Under the pieces are notes generated by a model. It saw nothing but the letters and a program-made list of their open reading frames with translations, was not told where the DNA came from and ran no database searches. A program made the translations under genes and the position numbers. DNA of 5,654 nt from Anaerolineales bacterium (GTDB lineage Bacteria > Chloroflexota > Anaerolineae > Anaerolineales > E44-bin32). This document shows, one piece after another, positions 1 to 5,188 of the stretch; the first letter of the stretch is position 1, and the number at the start of each line of letters is the position of its first letter. Location: contig WVZH01000416.1 in NCBI GenBank assembly GCA_011772595.1, positions 12,763 to 18,416 of the forward strand, written 5' to 3'.

Positions 1-986
1 GCGGCTTTACGGTATGCCCAAATACGGCGCTCATCCGCACCTTCCAATTCCAAATCGTATGTTTTCAGGAACAGGCGTTCCGCGATGCGTTTGTTGATGG
101 ACAATGGGCCTGGCTGAATGTACCGTGGTAGACGGTCCAAAAGGCCATACTTGGCGCACAAATCTCGGATGGTGTTCCCCAGCCGGGAGGCGTATGCCTG
201 TGGTGGCCCGTATGCCGGCGATCCACCGGCTTTCCAACGATAAAACTCCCTCCATTGGTGCTCTAACTTAAGGTCCAAACGCCGCGCGGCATCCAAAGTG
301 CGCTCGGCTTGCACTCCATCCATCGTCAACCCGCCAGCGAGCACGCAGATTCCGCCGTGGTCCTTCGTCGCCCGGACCAGTTCCTCCAGCATATGACGAT
401 CATCGCCGACAATGGGGAGGATCGGCATCATGGAGGTACCAACGGTGATCCCGGCAGCGGCAAGCTCAGCCATGGCGTGCAGACGACGTTTGACTCCCGG
501 GCTGCGCGGCTCGAAGGCGTATTTAAGCTGTGGATCGAGGTTGCTGATGCTGTAGAGCACGCCGGTCCATGAATGCCGATTGATTTCGACGAGCAAGTCA
601 AGATCGCGTGTGAGCAGAGGCGAGCGTTCAACGATGAAGAGCGGAAAACGATGTTCTAAAACGATCTCCAGCATCGCCCGAGACAATCGGTAGCGGTCTT
701 CGGCAGGCTGCTGCCAATCACCGACAGAGATGAGCTCTTTCGCCAGGGAGGGGAGTTCTTTTCTGAGGAGCTCGATGGCGTTGGTCTTAACCTGGATGGT
801 GGAATCGAAAGTACTCGGATCGCGCCGTCCGAGATAACGTTCGCCGCGCAGATAACAGAATTCACAACCACTACGACAGCCTACATACGGATGTGCGGTG
901 TACTTTCCCCAGAACCAAGGCCCGTCAACGTGCTTGTGTACGTTGACGATCTTCCTGGTGGAGTATTCTATAAACTCGATTCTCAT
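1..986 (-). CDS. SPL-family radical SAM protein (spore photoproduct lyase-like), partial
   Basis: The frame is open from the ATG at 986 to the left edge, giving 328 codons without a stop, so the C-terminus lies outside the window. Residues 37-44 read CRSGCEFC, the CxxxCxxC motif that binds the radical SAM [4Fe-4S] cluster, followed by Tyr45. Further SPL-family (COG1533) hallmarks are WQQPAEDRYRLSR (91-103, the 'YQP.E' motif), ERSPLLTRDLDLL (120-132), EPRSPGVKRR (159-168) and MPILPIVGDD (187-196). Known members repair the spore photoproduct or are uncharacterised paralogues of the Rv2578c type. The long C-terminal extension (about 240-328) resembles the uncharacterised branch more than true SplB, so the substrate is not known. 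The start overlaps the stop of the upstream alkylation-repair gene (ATGA) and has only a weak GAGAA-like Shine-Dalgarno, which implies translational coupling. The radical SAM family is near certain; a DNA lesion substrate is inferred. Confidence 0.9.
   Translation of the reverse strand, partial: MRIEFIEYSTRKIVNVHKHVDGPWFWGKYTAHPYVGCRSGCEFCYLRGERYLGRRDPSTFDSTIQVKTNAIELLRKELPSLAKELISVGDWQQPAEDRYRLSRAMLEIVLEHRFPLFIVERSPLLTRDLDLLVEINRHSWTGVLYSISNLDPQLKYAFEPRSPGVKRRLHAMAELAAAGITVGTSMMPILPIVGDDRHMLEELVRATKDHGGICVLAGGLTMDGVQAERTLDAARRLDLKLEHQWREFYRWKAGGSPAYGPPQAYASRLGNTIRDLCAKYGLLDRLPRYIQPGPLSINKRIAERLFLKTYDLELEGADERRIWAYRKA
923..948. repeat. perfect 9-bp inverted repeat in the 5' coding part of the SPL-like gene
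   Basis: CGTCAACGT (923-931) and ACGTTGACG (940-948) are exact reverse complements with an 8-base loop. In the minus-strand mRNA this gives a hairpin over codons 13-21 (encoding IVNVHKHVD), about 40 bases after the start. It could slow early translation or be incidental, since one such repeat in a window of this size is not improbable by chance. Confidence 0.4.
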
Positions 987-1720
987 GTTAGTCGTTTCTC
1001 GTCAAGACGGAGGCGCACCTGCTCGGGAAGGTGTGCGCAGGCTTTTTTGAGCATCAGGTTCCGTGGAGTTCGCTTTTCCTGAACGAGCATCTTCTGCAGC
1101 CAGACGGCGACTTTGTCGGGATAGTACTTACCCATCGTTTTTAATCCCCAGCCGATGCCCTTGAGCGCATCGGTATCGTGCTCCTCAAAGAGGGGCTCGA
1201 GAAAAACGAGCAGGGCTTCGGCATTTTGGTAGGTTGTGATCTGCCCTTTTGAACGTTTGGCCCACACATGCGTGGCGTGTCCGAGGGCGCGACGCACCCA
1301 ACGATTCGAGTCCTCACGCCATGGTCGCAGACGCTCAAGGGTTTCATCAAAACGGGCGACCAAAGCCGCGCCTGGTACCCGCTCTCCGAGGATTCCTGTT
1401 GCATACCAGACGTCCGCCATGATGATAAACGACCTGCAACGGTGCATAGCTGACCGGAGATCGGTTTGGATCTGGCTGGCAAGCGTACTTCCAATGAGAA
1501 CCCAACCGCCTTCGGTGTGTGATTGAGCGAGCAGATCAAGGAAGGGGTTTAGCGTCTTCAAGGACGGGGTTCCGATTTTTGTGCCCAGGCGGTCCAACGT
1601 TCGGAAGGGAGTCCGGGTCTCCAACAGAGGGTGGACGAGATTGAAAGCTTGCTTGGGATCGAATTCTTGAAGGCACGCCGCGAGCCGTTGGCTAAGTTCA
1701 TCAACCTCTGTGAATTTCAT
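983..1720 (-). CDS. AlkD-like DNA alkylation repair protein (HEAT-repeat glycosylase family)
   Basis: This 245-residue protein is entirely helical in character, as expected for the DNA_alkylation family (AlkC/AlkD, COG4912). These proteins use HEAT-like repeats to wrap DNA and excise N3- and N7-alkylated purines. Visible signatures are DSNRWVRRALGHATHVWAKR (137-156) and LKGIGWGLKTMGKYYPD (186-202); the latter matches the 'K.IGWALR' segment carrying a DNA-contacting Trp in AlkD (here W191). MADVWYATGILGER (101-114) sits where the catalytic Asp region is expected, with D103 as candidate, but this alignment is by eye. The start at 1720 is preceded by AAGGTGA at 6-base spacing. The longer frame from ATG 1771 is rejected because that codon lies inside the -10 box, upstream of any transcript start. 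It is the first gene of a two-gene unit and its TGA overlaps the next ATG. Glycosylase activity is inferred from the family; some members bind DNA without catalysis. Confidence 0.86.
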   Translation of the reverse strand: MKFTEVDELSQRLAACLQEFDPKQAFNLVHPLLETRTPFRTLDRLGTKIGTPSLKTLNPFLDLLAQSHTEGGWVLIGSTLASQIQTDLRSAMHRCRSFIIMADVWYATGILGERVPGAALVARFDETLERLRPWREDSNRWVRRALGHATHVWAKRSKGQITTYQNAEALLVFLEPLFEEHDTDALKGIGWGLKTMGKYYPDKVAVWLQKMLVQEKRTPRNLMLKKACAHLPEQVRLRLDEKRLT

Positions 1721-1766
1721 TGGATTCACCTTGTCTGAAAGTATTGCGTGCCTGTTTACTCTACCC

Positions 1767-1794
1767 ATCATAGAACAAACGTTTCATTTGTCAA
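1767..1794 (-). promoter_or_regulatory. sigma70-type promoter of the alkD-like/SPL operon
   Basis: On the minus strand TTGACA (1794-1789) is followed after 16 bases by TATGAT (1772-1767), close to the housekeeping sigma consensus. Transcription would begin near 1760, leaving a leader of about 40 bases before the ATG at 1720, with AAGGTGA as Shine-Dalgarno. Its position directly ahead of the two-gene unit supports it. It also excludes the ATG at 1771 as a start. Confidence 0.72.
1775..1791. promoter_or_regulatory. operator-like dyad inside the promoter spacer
   Basis: ACAAA (1775-1779) and TTTGT (1787-1791) form an inverted repeat around a 7-base centre in which one further pair (G1781/C1785) matches. 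The same stretch holds the 8-base palindrome AAACGTTT (1777-1784). The dyad fills the -35/-10 spacer and touches the -35 box, where a bound repressor would block RNA polymerase. No regulator gene is present in the window, so a cognate protein is unknown. A chance repeat of this quality is possible. Confidence 0.35.
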
Positions 1795-2369
1795 GGGGGC
1801 GACCGAGGCAAAAGATGAACGGACAAGCTGGATGCGGTATTGGTTTATCGTAGTTGAGGTCCATCAAATCGTGTATAGATGCCGGCGGCAGATCGGCTTT
1901 GAGGGTGCCTGGATTTTTTTCGGGTGAATTCGTTAGGACGCTTTATCCTCGAGGCTGACGTAGATGCCATGTCCATCGACGGCGATAGCCCTATATACCA
2001 TGTGTGTTATCACGAGTCTCTCTGGGCCGAAGTGATCCCCAAGCCGCGAGTTGGAAATTGCTTATCCTCGATTTCACTCCCTGGTCCGGCCAAGTCGCTC
2101 GATCAACGCTTTGTGCGATATAATCTCGGGTTCATTGGGAATCCCTTTCTCTCACGGAAGGTCATCAAGCCGATCAGAGACTTAGAGTCCCCAGGTGCTT
2201 CAATAATGTGGACTTCAAAGCCAATCCTGAAATCGGATAAAAATGTGAACTTGACGTTCAGTTGGACACAGATTTAAGCTATGATGGTGCATATGCGATT
2301 AGGGGGAAGATTTGAAAAACAAGTCGAATCGATCTTCTCTCCGAGTAGAGATTACTGAGGACTGAACAG
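1795..2369. other. divergent intergenic region with one doubtful ORF
   Basis: This stretch separates the minus-strand repair operon from the plus-strand gene series. It holds one unrecognised open frame (1924-2277), a run of seven T (1914-1920) without a convincing preceding stem, and a purine-rich segment at 2301-2320. Upstream of the acyltransferase gene there are promoter-like hexamers: TTGACG at 2251-2256 and TATGAT at 2280-2285. Their 23-base spacing is too long, and TTGGAC at 2262-2267 is too close to TATGAT, so no promoter is called. I see no tRNA, riboswitch or repeat array here. Confidence 0.5.
1924..2277 (+). CDS. hypothetical protein or gene remnant, unrecognised
   Basis: GTG at 1924 opens a frame of 117 codons ending in TAA. 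I recognise no domain. The product has no signal peptide, membrane segment or Cys/His metal-binding pattern. Early codons (roughly 1930-2040) look like normal coding usage for the window, with many C/G third positions, while the last 30 codons are A/T-rich and lysine/serine-rich. No purine-rich Shine-Dalgarno stands at the right distance: the bases before the start are a T run followed by CGG. An upstream in-frame TGA at 1900 prevents any real extension. The downstream stop lies about 90 bases before the acyltransferase start. It may be a small lineage-specific gene, the tail of a decayed gene, or a chance ORF; I cannot decide between these. Confidence 0.3.
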   Translation: MNSLGRFILEADVDAMSIDGDSPIYHVCYHESLWAEVIPKPRVGNCLSSISLPGPAKSLDQRFVRYNLGFIGNPFLSRKVIKPIRDLESPGASIMWTSKPILKSDKNVNLTFSWTQI

Positions 2370-3176
2370 GTGAAGGTGCGAAAGAAGGAGTACGATGTCG
2401 TCCGTTTCCCATTGGAGCGATCGTTAATCGTCGACAGCATGCGCATCTCAAACCGCAAGCGCGTCATTCATGGATTGCTCGAAGTGGATGTGACTGAAGT
2501 GCGCACATACATGCGCGAACACAAAGCACGTACTGGAGAGAGGCTCTCCTTCACGGCATTCATTCTTGCCTGTCTGGGAAAGGCGGTCGACGAGCACAAG
2601 ATCGTCCACGCTTATCGCGACCGCCGACAGCGTTTGGTCCTCTTTGAGGAAGTTGATGTCACGACAATGATTGAGATCAAGCTTGGGGATCAAAAGTTCC
2701 CTTATGCTCACATCGTGCGCGCGGCGAATCGTCGCAATTACCGTGAACTTCACGACGAGATAAGGGCGGTACAGTCGGGACAAGGCATTCGCGAAAGCCA
2801 AGAACAATGGAAATTCATGCGCTGGTTCCTCCTCTTGCCGCCTTTTCTTCGCGATATTGCTTATCGCTTCTGGCTGGGAAACCCGCATCTCGTTAAGGCG
2901 CGCATTGGCACAGTGGGGCTCACGGCAGTGGGGATGTTTGGCGAGGGCGCCGGCTGGGGATTAAGCAATCCGATCTATACGTTAGGTGTGATGGTCGGAG
3001 GGATCAGCGCGAAACCGTGGGCCGTAGATGGACGTATAGAGATAAGGGAAATTCTCAATTTGACGGTCGGTTTTGATCACGACATTGTTGACGGTGCTCC
3101 GGCGGCTCGCTTCACAAAGCGCTTGAAGGAGTTAATCGAGGTGGGCTACGGACCTATGGAATCCAATACGCAGTAA
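2370..3176 (+). CDS. stand-alone 2-oxoacid dehydrogenase E2-type acyltransferase domain protein
   Basis: The 268-residue product is the catalytic domain of the E2/chloramphenicol-acetyltransferase fold. Near the C-terminus LTVGFDHDIVDGAPAARF (231-248) contains the HxxxDG active-site motif (H237, D241, G242). N-terminal parts match E2 catalytic domains: an SLIVDSMRISNRK-like opening (18-30), LSFTAFILACLGKAV (59-73) and VDVTTMIEI (95-103). The lipoyl domain and the peripheral-subunit-binding domain of a true E2 are absent, and a hydrophobic/basic insert (about 145-180) replaces part of the usual core. No E1 or E3 gene is adjacent. It therefore probably acylates some other CoA-dependent substrate rather than serving a pyruvate dehydrogenase complex. 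The start is GTG with GAGGA (2357-2361) 8 bases upstream; a second in-frame GTG at 2376 is possible. It lies 21 bases before the LiaF-like gene and is probably cotranscribed with it. Confidence 0.85.
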   Translation: MKVRKKEYDVVRFPLERSLIVDSMRISNRKRVIHGLLEVDVTEVRTYMREHKARTGERLSFTAFILACLGKAVDEHKIVHAYRDRRQRLVLFEEVDVTTMIEIKLGDQKFPYAHIVRAANRRNYRELHDEIRAVQSGQGIRESQEQWKFMRWFLLLPPFLRDIAYRFWLGNPHLVKARIGTVGLTAVGMFGEGAGWGLSNPIYTLGVMVGGISAKPWAVDGRIEIREILNLTVGFDHDIVDGAPAARFTKRLKELIEVGYGPMESNTQ

Positions 3177-3197
3177 AGGAAAAAGGAGGGAGTAATC

Positions 3198-3731
3198 ATG
3201 CGAGGTCGAGGTCAATTGATATTGGGTGGTTTTCTCATTCTGATTGGGGTGTTGGCCGTTTTGGACAATCTTCTCGGCATCGATTTTGGGGACTTGTTCT
3301 TGCCTCTGGTGTTCATCGGGCTTGGATTGTTGATCATCTTTCGTCCCCAGATGGCCGGTCCGGACACAGACGTGGGTGTCCGCGTATTCGGTGATATACG
3401 GCGTGGAGGGGATTGGGAGGTGAAAGATATCGAGTATTGGTCTTTCATCGGAGACATCAAGTTGGACTTGACGGAAGCGAACATTCCTCCAGGGGAGACT
3501 AGGATCAGGGTCTATGGTTTTATCGGCGATCTCAAGCTCCGCATCCCCGAGGGCTTGGGTGTTGAGATTTCCAATGTGGGCTTTGTCACCGAATCCAAGG
3601 TGTTGGAAAATCGCATGGGTGGTTTTCTCACCCCGGTGGATTGGAAGACCGAAGGGTACGAGGCTGCCGAGAAGAAAATCGACGTCGAGATGATCAACTT
3701 CATCGGCGGCATACGAGTCACAAAAGCGTAA
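3198..3731 (+). CDS. LiaF-like membrane protein (cell-wall-active antibiotic response family)
   Basis: The 177-residue protein begins with two hydrophobic segments (about 7-26 and 33-49) of the short 'LILGGFLILIGVLAVLDNL' type seen in LiaF/YvqF and DUF5668 proteins. A soluble C-terminal region (about 62-177) follows and resembles the LiaF C-terminal domain. This part carries recurrent beta motifs FGDIRRG (64-70), FIGDIKLDL (83-91), FIGDLKLRI (108-116) and FIGGIRV (168-174), as expected for its stacked-strand fold. In Firmicutes LiaF inhibits the LiaS sensor kinase under cell-wall stress. No kinase or regulator is present here, so the partner is unknown. The usual LiaF has about four membrane segments; this one has two. 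AAGGAGG stands 8-9 bases before the ATG, a strong ribosome binding site. It is likely in one transcript with the acyltransferase gene 21 bases upstream. Confidence 0.82.
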   Translation: MRGRGQLILGGFLILIGVLAVLDNLLGIDFGDLFLPLVFIGLGLLIIFRPQMAGPDTDVGVRVFGDIRRGGDWEVKDIEYWSFIGDIKLDLTEANIPPGETRIRVYGFIGDLKLRIPEGLGVEISNVGFVTESKVLENRMGGFLTPVDWKTEGYEAAEKKIDVEMINFIGGIRVTKA

Positions 3732-3781
3732 TCCCGGCGTTTGATCGAATTAGAAGCAACAACAAAGCAGTCCGAGTGGGC

Positions 3782-3827
3782 TGAGATGGCCGGCGGCGAT
3801 CTTCTATATCCTGTTGGCCATATCTCA
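3782..3827 (+). promoter_or_regulatory. hairpin abutting the ribosome binding site of the 3842 gene
   Basis: TGAGATGGCC (3782-3791) can pair with GGCCATATCTCA (3816-3827), giving ten base pairs with a 2-base bulge (A3822, T3823) and a 24-base loop. The hairpin ends 1 base before the GGAGGAGG ribosome binding site (3829-3836). There is no following T run, so it does not look like an intrinsic terminator. It could stabilise or processively separate the downstream message, or affect ribosome access. The structure is read by eye only. Confidence 0.4.
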
Positions 3828-3841
3828 TGGAGGAGGAAATC

Positions 3842-4270
3842 ATGGCAGATGAAAAGCGAGATGAGAAAACTCGCGACGAGAAGGATCGACAAGATCCTGT
3901 TAGCACGATCTCCTTCGCGGCGTTTTTAATTTGGGGGGGCGTGATCTTGCTCTTGAACAACCTGGGGCAATTAGGAGTTCTCATAGATTTTGTCGAACGC
4001 TTGGATCTCCCAAGAGCGAGGTTGCCCTTCGACCTTCCATTTGTAGATGTGGACGCATGGCGGGTGTTCTTCCTTGGTGCGGGTGTCATTGTCCTGGTGG
4101 AAATTCTCATCAGGCTCGTCATGCCAATGTATCGACGAAACGTTTTTGGTAGCATCATTTGGGCGGCCATCCTTTTCAGCCTTGCGCTTGGCGCTTGGCA
4201 AATAATCTGGCCTGTGGCAGTCATGGTGATCGGATTAGCGATACTCATCGGTGGTTTTAGACGTCGCTGA
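3842..4270 (+). CDS. small integral membrane protein, LiaF N-terminal/DUF5668-like
   Basis: The 142-residue product has a very charged N-terminus (1-19, repeating DEKRDEK/RDEKDR) and then about four hydrophobic segments (roughly 22-41, 74-94, 101-118 and 121-138). The segments have the LiaF-TM/DUF5668 style (LIWGGVILLLNNLG, and GLAILIGGFRRR at the end). The last four residues before the stop are mostly Arg, consistent with a cytosolic C-terminus. There is no soluble C-terminal domain. The start at 3842 is chosen because AGGAGG (3831-3836) sits 5 bases upstream; the in-frame ATG at 3827 would bury that site within the coding sequence. It follows the LiaF-like gene by 110 bases, and the two probably work together at the membrane. 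The function is unknown; a role in envelope-stress response is inferred from family and neighbour only. Confidence 0.75.
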   Translation: MADEKRDEKTRDEKDRQDPVSTISFAAFLIWGGVILLLNNLGQLGVLIDFVERLDLPRARLPFDLPFVDVDAWRVFFLGAGVIVLVEILIRLVMPMYRRNVFGSIIWAAILFSLALGAWQIIWPVAVMVIGLAILIGGFRRR

Positions 4271-4288
4271 GGACGATCGGCCCTGAGG

Positions 4289-4321
4289 AATAGTAACCCT
4301 AACACGCGAATGCTTACTATT
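4289..4321. repeat. 8-bp perfect inverted repeat between membrane-protein and methyltransferase genes
   Basis: AATAGTAA (4289-4296) and TTACTATT (4314-4321) are exact reverse complements separated by 17 bases. It lies in the 103-base gap before the methyltransferase gene, 53 bases upstream of its favoured ATG. The AT-rich arms with a wide centre look more like a protein-binding dyad than an RNA terminator. A repeat of this length can also arise by chance in a window of this size. Confidence 0.35.
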
Positions 4322-4373
4322 GGTTCGCCATCATCAACGTAGCAGTGTTGGAGAACTAACAGCCCATCAAGTC

Positions 4374-5114
4374 ATGGTTCGAATTCTGGGGGGTGTTTTT
4401 GTTATTGTAGGCGTGGTTGGCTGGTGGTTGTACCACCAGCGAACGCGTGAGCGCGTGCCGGGACAGGAGGGCATTGACGATCAAACGGTCGTCGATGCCT
4501 ACGTGCGGGCAAACCGCTTACCGCCCTGGCAATTGTTACGCAGGATGGTCGTTGCGCGTGCAGCGGCGATGGTAATTTCGGGGGAAGCCGTTGATTTAGG
4601 ATGCGGACCCGGCTATCTGAGCGTTGCGCTGGTGAAACGAATCCCAGCACTGCATGTGATCGGGGTGGATCTCTCGGAAGACATGCTGGCGTTGGGACAG
4701 GCCGAGGTGAGGCGGTCCGGAGTGGAGGACCGGGTTTCGTTCAGATTAGGGGACGTGCGACAATTGCCCTTTGAGGACTCGTCGTTGGATTTTGTCATCA
4801 GTACACTGTCCTTGCATCACTGGCGGGATCCCGTTGTCGTGCTGGATGAGATCGAGCGAGTTCTAGTCCCGGGAGGGTCGTACTTGATCTTTGACTTTCG
4901 CAGGGATTTGACGCCGCCGTTCTACGTCCTTCTCTGGATCATCACCCATTTCATCGCGCCTCGTCCGTTGAGGCGTATTAGAGAACCGTTAAGCAGTCGA
5001 GACGCGGCGTACACCCCGACCGAAGCTGCACAAATGGCGACCCGCTCGCGACTTTCGGGTTGGCGGATCGTCGCGGGGCTGGTGTGGCTCTGGATTGAAG
5101 GCACAAAAGCCTGA
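4374..5114 (+). CDS. class I SAM-dependent methyltransferase with N-terminal membrane anchor
   Basis: The 246-residue protein has a single hydrophobic segment at 4-20 (ILGGVFVIVGVVGWWLY) followed by basic residues (HQRTRER), a likely signal anchor. The catalytic domain shows motif I VDLGCGPG (73-80), the acidic post-I strand GVDLS (97-101), GDVRQLPFEDSSLDFVIST (126-144) and VLVPGGSYLIFD (163-174), typical of the UbiE/COQ5-like Methyltransf_11 group. A second hydrophobic stretch, PPFYVLLWIITHFIAP (181-196), may hold a membrane or lipid substrate. The substrate is not readable from sequence. No clear Shine-Dalgarno precedes the ATG at 4374. An upstream TTG at 4320 stays in frame and would add 18 residues, but it too lacks a ribosome binding site, so the start is uncertain. 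Its 3' neighbour is a B12 radical SAM gene 74 bases on. The methyltransferase call is firm; the role is not. Confidence 0.85.
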   Translation: MVRILGGVFVIVGVVGWWLYHQRTRERVPGQEGIDDQTVVDAYVRANRLPPWQLLRRMVVARAAAMVISGEAVDLGCGPGYLSVALVKRIPALHVIGVDLSEDMLALGQAEVRRSGVEDRVSFRLGDVRQLPFEDSSLDFVISTLSLHHWRDPVVVLDEIERVLVPGGSYLIFDFRRDLTPPFYVLLWIITHFIAPRPLRRIREPLSSRDAAYTPTEAAQMATRSRLSGWRIVAGLVWLWIEGTKA

Positions 5115-5188
5115 GGGTCTTGTCTCTTCAAATGTTTCACGTCGTTTGCGGTTGGTCAACTTCTACCCGGCGCACGGGAGAAAACAGC

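Noticed and set aside
1141..1539. Alternative 132-codon minus-strand frame inside the alkylation-repair gene
   Set aside because: It overlaps fully with a well-supported gene and its product is low-quality, rich in Ser/Arg/Pro without any domain.
1721..1771. N-terminal extension of the alkylation-repair protein to the ATG at 1771
   Set aside because: The ATG lies within the TATGAT -10 box, upstream of the expected transcript start, and has no ribosome binding site, whereas 1720 has AAGGTGA at 6-base spacing.
1887..1920. Possible intrinsic terminator ending in seven T
   Set aside because: The only stems before the T run are 3-4 base pairs with wide loops (GGCA/TGCC), too weak to call. No gene ends just upstream on the plus strand.
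2251..2285. Promoter for the acyltransferase operon (TTGACG and TATGAT)
   Set aside because: The spacing is 23 bases, and the alternative TTGGAC leaves only 12; neither suits a sigma70 promoter.
2336..2351. Small hairpin TCTCT/AGAGA ahead of the acyltransferase gene
   Set aside because: Five weak pairs with a 6-base loop are expected by chance and have no T tract or link to the ribosome binding site.
3718..4305. 195-codon minus-strand frame opposite the second membrane protein
   Set aside because: It is an antisense shadow rich in Arg/Ser/Thr. The plus-strand genes have strong ribosome binding sites and family similarity.
5132..5188. Upstream in-frame ATG for the B12 radical SAM gene
   Set aside because: It has no Shine-Dalgarno and would add 19 residues before the conserved first strand of the cobalamin-binding fold.
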